Source: Lycocorax pyrrhopterus obiensis (lineage: Eukaryota > Chordata > Aves > Passeriformes > Paradisaeidae). From it: a stretch of 64,000 nt of DNA. Shown one piece after another: positions 24,316-33,618 of this stretch (positions within the stretch are counted from its first letter, which is position 1; every line of letters begins with the position of its first letter). The notes beneath the pieces are model-generated. The model did no database searches. It worked only from the letters and a program-made list of their open reading frames with translations, and had not been told where the DNA came from. The stretch spans positions 337,231-401,230 of the forward strand of contig JACSVZ010000013.1 of NCBI GenBank assembly GCA_014706295.1. Reading direction: 5' to 3'. A program made the translations under genes and the position numbers.

Positions 24316-26774
24316 GTGTCACTTCCTTTTGAGTGCCAGGAGGCTGCTGTGCAATGTGAGTTACAATGCACATCCTCGCTTGAATTTTAAAGTGTATTTG
24401 TACAAAGTATATTTTTAAATGCATTTTAAAGTATATTGTAAAGGATGGGGAGCTTGGGCGGCTCCTCCCCAGGGGCGGAAGGTCTGGGACGGGGGTCCCC
24501 TGTGCCACTGACCCCTTCTCCCCAGTGCGGGTGCCGGGGGGTGCCTGGGGGCTGTGGGGCTGCTCCTGGTGGCTGGGCAGTGGGAGGGACCGGCACCGGG
24601 TGAGCGGTGGGAGCCCCGCTCCGGGCTGGGGCTTTGGTGCCGGAGTCAGACCCCGAGGCTGGAGTTACCTGGGACTCTGCCTCTTCCCTCTCTTTGTTTC
24701 CTTGTTTCAGCCTTTGAGCCTTGCCAGCCTTGCTGGGCTGCCGGGACCTTTGCAGATGTTCCCGGCGGCACTTCCTGGCTCCCACTCGCTTTCTTTCTCT
24801 GTCTTGGGTGCTTTTGGTCCGTGCATGGGATTTACTGGTTTAATTAATCTAATCTCTGCAGTATCATCCTGCTAACTGAAATAATTCCTGACAATGATTT
24901 GTTGATCCCTGTGACTGCCGAATGCCAGCGAAGTGATGTGGCAGCATATAGCAGAATTTCTTATCTTTGATGGCTCGGTTTAGCATTTTAGAGGTTTTTT
25001 TCAAGTACTTTTTCTTTCAATCAGAGTTGTCTACTTGCTAAGAGATTAGGCTGGTTTTGTGTGTTTCCTCTTTGATAAAACTATAGGATTTAATGTTCTG
25101 TGGGATCCTGTTGTGTTCCCACAGACTTTTGCAGGAGCAAACTTCACACACAAAGTCACTGGGCGTTGCTGCAGCGAAAGGCAGTGGTGGGGTGCACAGG
25201 CTTGTTTTGAAGTATTAAGAGTTGTTTACTTTTGAATGCTTGTAGAAAGGACAATGCTCTTTAATTCAGTGCCTGTCTGGATCAATCCAGGACTGCTGCC
25301 AGCAATGGCAATGCCACGATTTCAGCCCCTCAGTGGTTATACCAGCAGTGATATTACATCAGTGGTGTCTCCTTGCCAGCGAGGTGGGAGCTGCGGTGAT
25401 GATCCTGCCTTCCATGGATGTGCTGAAGCATTTGGATCCTGGTACTTACAGGAGGTTTTTATGGTACAGACTCAGCAGTTTGCACAGTTTAGTGAATTGG
25501 TTTAGAGTAGTAAGTGTAACCCTAGGCTAGATCCACGAGTCTGTTTTGGGTGTTCTGCTTCAGGTCTATCAAACTTCAAAGCATCTGCAATACAAACACT
25601 GATCTTGTCTGGGTTATTCCGCTTGTTCTTCCTCTTGGCTGCATCACCCCAGTCCTGTCTGTCCCTTTGACTCCTGGACCAAGGGCCTGGTCCCATCCCT
25701 CATGGAGTCTGAGTTGGAGCCCTTGGCGTCCGAGTTGATGATTTTCCTGGCCCTGCTGGTGGTGATTTTCCCCTGAGCACAGCAGCCCACAGTGTGAAAC
25801 ACGGTGCTCCTCACGCCATGATGGAGATCTGTGCTGGGGCTGTCAGCAGATGTTGTGCTGTACCTGCCCACCTGTGGCTTTGCTTTCCCCTTGTCCTGCT
25901 TACGGGGTGGTTGTTTGTGTTGGTGACAGAAGAGCCAGTCACAAATTTACTGCCGTTTGCTTTAGTCCTCGTTGCAGAGCAGAGACTCAGTCTGCGTGTT
26001 TTTAATACCATTTTCTCCCAAGGCTGGGCCCGTTTTATCCTACATCTGCTCTCTGGGATGTGCGGAAGGCCCCACAGCACTATCTGAGACGCTGTGTGGC
26101 AGAAACTGCCCCAAGAGAATTTTCTTCCATGCTTTATCCTAAAATGCCTACACAACTGCTCAGCGTTCTTCCTCCAGTTATTAAAAGAAGCTCAGGCTCG
26201 TGTGGTGTCCTGTGAGTGTGACTTGATGCACAGACCTACTGGCAAATACACTGGAGTAAAGCAGATTGCTGCCCTAGAGAAGACCCCAGCCGTGTGGTAC
26301 TTTGGTTTGTTTTCCAGAGAAAAATTATAATTGCTGTGATATGAATTAACAGTTGGATGCTCCTGTCCCTTTTGGCAGCTTGTTCGCTTGAAATTCCAGT
26401 CTGATAGCTCAGGATGGGGGGTTGGATTACAACTCCTGGTCTAGGTTCCCTGTTAAATTTAATTTTTTCTGAACATCACCAGAAATTATGTTTCTTGTGC
26501 TCACTAGTTACTTTATTTTTACAGTAAAGATAACTCAGAGTAGCTGAGCCACTGCTCTTATCTCGGACATGGTCCACCCAGACATTGTCCCCTCCTCCAA
26601 ATGCAGCTGGGACCATCGCCAGCTGTTTTGGTTACCATAGTTTATAAGAGATGGACCAAATACTGGGCAGTGCTTTGCTTTGGACCATTAATCTGTGGCC
26701 ACTTCTTCCCTGGGTGCCATGAACTTACACTGGTACCTTTGTCTGTATCTCAGTGAGTAGTTTAGAACTCAAAT
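24316..26774. other. Unique non-coding stretch
   Basis: A short GC-rich patch (24450-24780) has opposed open frames and a G-run cluster, listed separately. The rest is AT-leaning with nothing recognisable. Confidence 0.5.
24529..24559 (+). other. G-quadruplex-capable motif
   Basis: Four runs of three to six guanines (starting at 24529, 24536, 24547 and 24556) are separated by loops of four to five bases. This satisfies the usual G3+N1-7 pattern on the plus strand. Folding in vivo is not shown by sequence alone. Confidence 0.6.
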
Positions 26775-26840
26775 GGGAGTAGAGCTTGATGATCCTCGTG
26801 GGCCCCTTCCAACTCAGGATGTTCTATGATTTGTGGTTCT
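26775..26840 (+). mobile_element. CR1 LINE extreme 3' end
   Basis: AGCTTGATGATCCTCGTG, GGCCCCTTCCAACTCAGGAT and GTTCTATGATTTGTGG match the last roughly 60 bp of a CR1 subfamily that ends GGGTCCCTTCCAACTCAGGA followed by the ATTCTATG tail. Severely 5' truncated. Confidence 0.8.
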
Positions 26841-27084
26841 AATTTTGAATCACACAAATTCAGAGTTCTTCTAAAATTAACATCTTGTTTTCTTCTCACC
26901 AGTAGAACTGGCCAGCAAACAGTGGAAAAGTGCTGGCTGAGGCTGCAGCTGCGTCCTGGCACAGCAAGGCTGCAGTGCCGGGGCCTGGGCGGGCAGGAGG
27001 GGAGGAAGGAGCTTTGTGCTGGAGGAGTGCTCAGCGCCATGTGGGCACATCCAGCACTGGGAGCACATCCCTGATCCTGGGCAC
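26841..27084. other. Unique non-coding stretch
   Basis: Short interval with GC-rich overlapping open frames on both strands. Nothing recognised. Confidence 0.5.
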
Positions 27085-27200
27085 AACAACAGGAGAGCCG
27101 ATACGAGACTTGATTAACAAATAATTAATTAGAATGCATTCTAATTAGTGTCAATCAACTTGCAGTATGGAGAATAGGACCAGTACATGAGATTGACTTT
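27085..27200. promoter_or_regulatory. Candidate homeodomain regulatory site cluster with perfect 22-bp palindrome
   Basis: Positions 27126-27147 form a perfect palindrome with half-site TAATTAGAATG. It therefore carries two inverted TAATTA homeodomain cores around a central ATGCAT. It is flanked by CTTGATTAAC upstream and TCAATCAACT downstream, which are inverted with respect to each other and PBX/HOX-like. The palindrome is certain. The regulatory role is inferred. Confidence 0.35.
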
Positions 27201-28632
27201 TTTTTAAATGAGATGACAAGTGTGGTAGATGAGGAGACTGCCGATGCACCGGCCGTGTGCTGGTGTTTGCCAGGCACCGAGCAGCTCCGAGGGGTCAGTC
27301 TGCTGAGCTCAGGAATGGGATGGGCAAGAGTGGTTTGTTCTGTGGGTACGAGCACAAGGAGCAGAACTTTGACAGCAGAGAGCTGTTCAGCTGAGTGGAC
27401 AAGGATATAAGGAGATCTAAAGCTTGAAGCTGTGATAAATGTACATTTTGAGTATGGTGAGAGCCATTTGGGAGCTGGAGCATCCCACTGGAGTGGCTGC
27501 TTGGCTCCTCGTTGCCAAAGTGTCTCAATGGAGCTTGGTCTGTTGTTTCTGAAAGGGTGCTCTACTTGGAAAGGAACTAACCCTGTAAACTTTTATGTCC
27601 AAGCCACAAAGGATGCTCAGAGCAGCCCATCCTGGCTGTGAACCCCTGACCATGTGCTCCGGTCAGTTTTGCTGGAAGCGGGATCAGGCCCTGACCCTGC
27701 AGAGGGGAGCAGCGTCACAGCCACCGGTGCTGCCGCGGCACCGCAGCACACGGCCAGCGGCACCGCGCTGCGGCCCCGCAGCTAATCAACACATCAGCTA
27801 CAGTGGATTTGATTTTGAGAAGTCTTATGGACCCCAATAAAGATCAGTAATCATTAAAATTAACCACATGCTGATTTAATCAACGTATAGCTTTGTTAAT
27901 TACTATCTCTTTCTTCATGTCCATCTGTTTTAAAGATTTTAGTGAACCTGCAGCAGATGTTCATGTAAATATAATAAGCTAGTTGCCATGTAAATATAAA
28001 ATTTTCAGGAGCGTTTGTGTATCAGACACCCAATTTATTTGTGCTGTTGTCAGGATCACGTCTTCAGGGGCTTAAATGCAAAACTGATGACTTTGCTATA
28101 ATCCATGCTGGAGCCAGTGTCTGCTGCTGGGCCATCCCCCTCTCTGGCCTTGCTCCACACCCCACTCCTGGCATTCCTGCTCCACGGCTGGGCCCTGCAT
28201 TTCAGCCTTCCAGCACTGCCCTGGGAACTGCCAAGAATGAAATCAGACCCGTCTATTCAGGCTCCTTTCAAGAGCAGGAACAACAATTTCTGCTCTCACG
28301 GTGAAAACGCTCCGTGGAGTTGCAGGGAGCGGGTCCTGCCGCTGAGCGCCACGGGTGCTGCCAGCATTCCAGAGTGGATCTCCATTCCCTGTGCACAGAC
28401 AGCCCAACACGGCGCTGGTGAGGTGAGGGCAAGGGAAGGCACCAGCCCAGCCTGAAGCACGGGTGTGCCCACGGCTTGGTGTTTCCATCCCGATAAAGCA
28501 TCTCCATTCTGGGGCTCATCCCTCTCTCTCTCTTGCATGGATTTACCTTTGTAAGGCAACATCCAGAGGCTGATCCCACACGCTGGCTGGAGAATGCAAT
28601 GTGTGTTTTGGTGTTGGTCGGGGAGCAGAGGG
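27201..28632. other. Unique non-coding stretch
   Basis: Includes a small CpG-rich patch (about 27710-27785) and an AT-rich part (27840-28010) where CATGTAAATATA occurs twice (27962 and 27987). Open frames at 28105-28580 oppose each other on both strands. No gene recognised. Confidence 0.5.
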
Positions 28633-29010
28633 AAAGGTTGTTGCTGTTTTTTTTACGGACGAGTAGAGAAACGACACGAAGTCCAGGCTCAGGGATAAAT
28701 GGATGGTGGTTTAATGAATTCTCAGAAGCCTTTTATATGTTAGTTCACAAAGTGTATTAAGTGGCATAAGGTAATTGGTTTTTGCCATCCACCCCCTAAA
28801 GGGATTGGTCAAGTTCTAAGACACACATCTCTGAGTGGTTTTTTTAGTTAGAACTATAACAATTTTACTAAAACAATCTACAGCTGCAAGAAGTTTACAA
28901 AACAGTAACATTGTTTTGTCTTACTTGCATGGGAAAGACAGAACTTTCACAAAATGCTGCAGAAAGCTGGAAAATCTCTCTGCTAAAGCTTTTCAGTGTC
29001 CACAAAAGGT
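28633..29010 (-). mobile_element. Solo LTR of an endogenous retrovirus, with target-site duplication
   Basis: The LTR proper is 28639-29004 (366 bp) and is flanked by the 6-bp direct repeat AAAGGT at 28633-28638 and 29005-29010. On the minus strand it starts TGTGGACAC and ends AGCAACA, the TG...CA form expected of LTRs. In that orientation come CCAAT-like motifs (plus-strand ATTGG near 28773 and 28804), a TATA box (ACATATAAAA, plus 28731-28740) and an ATTAAA poly(A) signal (plus 28710-28715) followed by a T/G-rich region. No gag, pol or env sequence adjoins it. This is the footprint of recombination between two LTRs. A 6-bp duplication suggests an ERVK-type (class II) source, but the family name is not determined. 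Confidence 0.85.
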
Positions 29011-31012
29011 TGCTCTTAATTCCCAGTGTCCTGCAGAAAGCTGAGTCTGGAGTCACCACTCCTTCATGTTTGCACTTGAAAATTGCTCTGCTCTCTGATT
29101 TCTGCTTCAGTTTTTATCGTCTAAGGGAAGGAAATGCAGACACCTGTGAGTGACTGGGATGTCCCCAGAGCAGAGGCTGTAGCTACAAACCAGGCATAAG
29201 GAAGGAGAGAGGAGCAGCATGGTGGGCACAAACCTGACATCTCAGCAGGGGTAAATCCATTTCAGCAACAAAAAAGGGATTTGAAGTTGAGAGAAAATAG
29301 TCAGCAATGCGAGTGAGATTTCATCTAAACCAAGATAATGAATTTCTTTATACAAAGCCACATTTCTACATCTTTGTATAATATTTGCTAATATTTCCAC
29401 TGTTTAATTCTAAAAATATGCCCTTTACTGAACACAGAAAATGCTAGAGAAGCTTTTATTTCCCATCATAATTGAGTCTTACTATGTAAAATCTTTTAGA
29501 TTTCAGATGACAGTATAAATTAATAGCAAGAATAAAATCTTATAATTGAAACTGAAATGAAACTAAATCTTACAGCTGGAATAGTGGCTCGGACTTCAGC
29601 CTGCGTGCCTAAGGAATCACTGCGTGCTTTTTAATTCTTCAACTCTTTTCCATAAATGTTTTGACATGCTCAGAAATTTATCTTCATGATTAAGGCTGCT
29701 GATCATCATAGACTGATGAGTCCGAAGTCAAAATCTTTACTTACCATTTACTCAGGAATAAATTTCCAGATGAAAATCTACAGTAAGGACTGACTGCTCC
29801 TATTAGTCAGTCACACGAGGCGTTGCTTTGCTTCACACCATGGTGCAGCCCATGCCTGGGCCTGGGGTGTTCAGGCTGGAAGCCTTTAATTTTTATTGTC
29901 AAGTAAGGTACCTGATACCTCTTATATTCCTACAACATATATCCACTCCTATAACATACATTCTCCTGCCTAGAAGCCCTGGTATCTGTTCTTTTCTAAA
30001 GAGAATATTTGTATTTTAGACCATATTGATATTTAATTAATAGATTCAAGACCTTCCCTTCTGCATCTGTTTCTCTTCAACCCTGACCTTTTATATGTTA
30101 CATTTCCCTCGTGTGCATAATTAGAAGATGGCCTTAAACACGTACGAAATGAGGGGCCATGAAATGGAGGAGGAGGAGCAGCACCTTGAATTTTGGGCCT
30201 TTTCCCACAACAGTTCTGTGGATTGAGAAAAGAGGCTCTGACTGGTGTGAGGATGTGTTTGTGGTGCTGGGGTTCCAGGTGGGCAGGTGCTGAGCCTGTG
30301 CCAGTGAACAATTCCCTCCCTCCCTCCCTCCTGTAGCTCAGCCGCCAGCCCGAGGACAGAGGAGCCAAAGCCAGGCTGGGGTTTGTTTTCTGAGGGTTCG
30401 GCCCTGGCTCCACTTTGGTGCTCCTTACAAACACTCCACTGTGATTTACTGGGGTCACGCCAAGCCTCTTGCCTTTGGAGAGGAATTAAAGTCGCCGTGG
30501 AACGTAATAGAGGAAAGATCCATTAGTATTTCCTTCTTTATAATTCATATATCTATAATATACTTTAATTTCCTCTAAGCTCCTTAAGCGCCTGCAAAAC
30601 GAAGGAGTTCAGATCCTTCCCACGCTGTTTATTGCTGAGGTGGGAATCATTCCCGGGAATGGTCCCCGTAGCCCCCGGGGTCCCTCCTGGAGCAGCCGTG
30701 CTGCTGTTCGGTGCTGTTCGGTGGGGCAGGATTGTTTCTGTGTCGTTGCTGGGCGTAGGAGAAGACGGTATTTGTATTTATTCATGCTGCAAATCAGCAC
30801 TAATTTCCTGAAGAACCGAATTTATTGGCTTTGTTCCTTCATTTGAATAATTACTGCCAATAAATATCTCAATGAGCTGCCATTTACTAAGCCATTTTCA
30901 TAAAAATTAACGTCCAGCTCCTCTGCAGTGATAAACTTCCACGCACAGGGTGTGCGAGGCAGCGGCCAGCCCGGCCTCGGGCCCCGCAGGTTTCCCAGCT
31001 CCCGCTCCATCT
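29011..31012. other. Unique non-coding stretch
   Basis: AT-rich from 29270 to 30060, with nothing recognisable. A CCCT/CCCTCC microsatellite-like run lies near 30305-30331. The approach to the GC-rich minisatellite begins at about 30930. No gene recognised. Confidence 0.5.
30305..30331. repeat. (CCCT)n microsatellite
   Basis: Four to five tandem CCCT units (CCCTCCCTCCCTCCCTCC). Short, with no other visible role. Confidence 0.8.
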
Positions 31013-31610
31013 GCGGGGCCGCTCGGGGATCCGCTGCTGCTGCTGCCCGGGGATCCGCTGCTGGGCCTCGGGGATCCGCTCCTGCTGCCCCTCGGGGATC
31101 CGCTGCCCCTCGGGGATCCGCCGCTGGGCCTCGGGGATCCGCTGCTGCCCCTCGGAGATCCGCTGCCCCTCGGGGATCCGCCGCTGCCCCTCGGGGATCC
31201 GCTGCCCCTCGGGGATCCGCTTCTGCTGCCCGGGGATCCGCTGCCCCTCGGGGATCCGCTGCCCCTCGGGGATTCACTGCTGTCCCTCGGGGATCCGCTT
31301 CTGCTGCCCGGGGATCCGCTGCCCTTCGGGGATCCGCTGCCCCTCGGGGTTCCGCTGCTGCCCCTCGGAGATCCTCTCCTGCTGCCCCTCGGAGATCCGC
31401 TCCTGCTGCCCCTCGGAGATCCGCTGCCCCTCGGGGATCCGCTGCTGCCCCTCGGGGATCTGCTGCTGCTGCCCCTTCGGGATCCGCTTCTGCCCCTGGG
31501 GGATCCGCTGCCCCTCGGGGATCCGCCGCTGCCCCTCGGGGATCCGCTGCTGCCCCTCGGGGATCCGCTGCTGCTGCCCGGGGAGCGCTGCCCCCCTCGG
31601 CATCCCCGCA
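31013..31610. repeat. GC-rich minisatellite built of GGATCC-containing units
   Basis: Tandem units of about 15, 18, 21 or 24 bp share the core CTCGGGGATCCGCTG with variable numbers of CTG or CCC triplets between cores. About 20 exact GGATCC hexamers and roughly eight variants (AGATCC, GATTC, GTTCC, GATCT) are present. Unit lengths are multiples of three and the units contain no stop in most frames. Five overlapping open frames (up to 339 codons plus and 327 codons minus) therefore run across it, giving low-complexity Ala/Pro/Arg/Ser, Gly/Ser/Pro/Arg or Gly/Asp/Pro/Leu peptides. I regard these as by-products of the repeat. CpG is very dense. Confidence 0.9.
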
Positions 31611-31800
31611 CGGCTGTGTCCGGCACCGCGCGGTGCTGCGGGAAAGGGCCGAGCAGCGGGATTTGGGACAGCGGCTCCCGGCGGGAGCCTGGGCGCTGCA
31701 GCCCGGGCGGGCGCACGGGGGACCCGCCGGGACAGAGACCCCGCCGAGGGTCCGGGCGGGAAAGCGAACCCGAGCCCAACAACTCTGCGATGTGAGCAAA
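31611..31800. promoter_or_regulatory. CpG-rich flank of the minisatellite (possible CpG island)
   Basis: Non-repetitive sequence with many CpG dinucleotides (for example GCACCGCGCGGTG near 31622) that continues the GC-rich domain of the minisatellite and stops abruptly at about 31800, where AT-rich sequence starts. It could be an unmethylated promoter island. No TATA, exon or donor site could be fixed with confidence. GATGTGAGC at 31788-31796 is a weak donor-like sequence. Confidence 0.3.
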
Positions 31801-32216
31801 AACATCGCTGCGGTGACCTCTGCTCTCTCTGCCGCGTCTGCTACAGCGTTCGGTTCTGTTTGCGTCTGGAAATGTTCAGTTACTTTCCCTGTTTGGAGTG
31901 TTTGTTATTTTTGCATTTTAAAATCTTTAGTTATTTTCCTTTTTTAAATGTTTGGTTGTTTTTCGGTTATTTTACTTTTTGAAGTGTTTGATCTACAGAA
32001 AGCAGCACCGGACCCTTCTGTTAGTCCAACAAACAGATCAGAGGAGGATTTTGCCTAATCGCCGCCAAATCGCTTTTCAATTGCCCCCGAGAAAGCCCAT
32101 TCCTTTATTTTGCCTGGGGGAAAGATCTTTGTCTCTCGGTGCTCCCAGGGAGGAATTTCCTTATCAAGAGGCTGTCAGAGATGCTCCTAGACTTCCAGGC
32201 CATCCCAGAGGTCACA
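31801..32216. other. Unique non-coding stretch
   Basis: T-rich up to 31990, then mixed. No gene or repeat family recognised. An open frame that continues out of the minisatellite closes at 31947 and becomes hydrophobic because of the T-rich sequence. Confidence 0.5.
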
Positions 32217-32320
32217 GAAAAAAACCAAACAAACAAGAAAAAAAACCAACAAAAAAAACCCCCCACACCAAAACAAAAAAAAACCAACCAAAAAAAAACC
32301 AACCACCACCGCCAAAAAAC
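32217..32320. repeat. A/C-rich low-complexity tract
   Basis: About 100 bp consisting almost only of A and C (AAACCAAAC, AAAAAACCAACC and CCACCACCGCC types). There is almost no T, and only a few G (two or three) interrupt the tract. It keeps open a 191-codon plus frame (Lys/Pro/Thr/Asn) and an 81-codon minus frame (Trp/Phe/Val) that have no biological support. It may derive from a decayed poly(A) tail expanded by slippage. Confidence 0.85.
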
Positions 32321-33351
32321 ATTAGGTGGTGTGGCACCATCACATCCCAATTCTATTTTATTTTATCGTGTTATTTTGTCTTATTTTTTAGAAAAAGATG
32401 GCTGCAAACTGGAGGAGAGGAGCATGGGTTTAGTGTAACATCTGTCCAAATTTCTGCATTCTCCAAACTTCTACCGGTTTGGGCAGTACTCTGTCTCTTC
32501 CCTCTCTGCCCATCACCACTTTCCTAACCACAAGCTTTCCCTTCTTTCCCTGTCCATCTGTCCGTCTGTCGTGCAGATGTGCGTCCCCATCTGTCCGAGC
32601 TCCCGAAGCTGCTCTGCCCTGCGCTGGGACAGAGAAACAGTCGTAGGTTTCAAATGCAAATACAAATGTGGTTTTCAAAGGAAATTGCTATTTGCATCAG
32701 CTGGCACAGGAGATAAATCTGGTCAGAACATCAAGGAACACGTTCCAGTATTTGCTCTGGAAAGCAGCAACTTGCCAGGCCCAGGGATGAGCCAGGGGCA
32801 ATGGTCACCGTTTGAATTAAAATAACCACTGGGCACAGCCAAACCCAGCATTTAGTTTGGAATATGCAGAGAATTCTCAATATGAAACGCAGTGAATTAC
32901 TATAACCCAGACTGCAGTAACTGTGTAAAAAGAAGCTGGTGAATGTACATCGACATATCTGTTCAGATGCAACTGAGAGAAGAAACTATAAACCTGATGT
33001 AAAATTAAAATTAAGGATCTTCCAGTGGTACACGTTATGAATTGGTCCAATGTCAACTCCATCCTACCATCCTTGGGGAAACGCTGCTTTTCAGCTCTAG
33101 AAGAAGCCTGTTTGGTCCCTAAGGGGTCACCAGCACCCCTGAGAAGCCACACTGGTGCTGGAAAATTTCCTCTGACTGGGGGAAGACCTCGTCTCCCTGT
33201 GTGTGGATTTAGGCCAGGGCTGTCAGAACATCCAGCTTTGGCACACAGTGCAGGAACTCTTGCACTGCAGCAGCTGAGCTAAGGTTGAAGCTGTGTTAAA
33301 TCTTGACATTTTAAGGGAGTAAAATAAATAAAAACTTACTCACTGTTTCAG
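32321..33351. other. Unique non-coding stretch
   Basis: Mixed composition. No gene or repeat recognised. It includes the T/A-rich intron-like sequence leading to the candidate acceptor at 33350-33351. Confidence 0.5.
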
Positions 33352-33618
33352 CACAGTCTGAGCAGAGCCAGCCCTGCTCCTGAAGCCCAGGAATCTGAGT
33401 ACAAGGGAAGCTGTTATGGCCAAGTCAATTGGGAAATAAACCTAAAAGTCAAGCTAAACAGCAAAATATTGGATCTGTTTGAAAACGAGCCCGCTGTGGC
33501 AGTCTGTTTCTGCAAGAGGAGGCTGATTATAACTGACATCACGGGGCCCTACAGCCACAAAAGCTCCAGCTTCCAGGGAGTTTCCAGCCTTGTGGCACTG
33601 AACTGCGTCCCCATGTCG
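33352..33618 (+). CDS. Weak candidate internal exon, product unknown
   Basis: A stop-free frame runs from 33328 to 33723. Within it, 33352-33618 is bounded by a plausible acceptor (branch-like CTTACTCAC, then TGTTTCAG) and a good donor (ATGTCG then GTGAGC at 33619). The enclosed 267 bp are exactly 89 codons in phase 0. The predicted peptide has ordinary composition, with segments such as DLFENEPAVAVCFCKRRL. I do not recognise it. No partner exons were found, so this may be chance. Confidence 0.15.

Noticed and set aside
30822..31947. Proteins of 281-339 residues across the GC-rich minisatellite
   Set aside because: Five frames are open at once because units are multiples of three and lack stops. 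The peptides are simple repeats with no independent support.
31952..32527. 191-codon plus frame through the A/C tract
   Set aside because: The frame is held open by low-complexity sequence that gives Lys/Pro/Thr runs.
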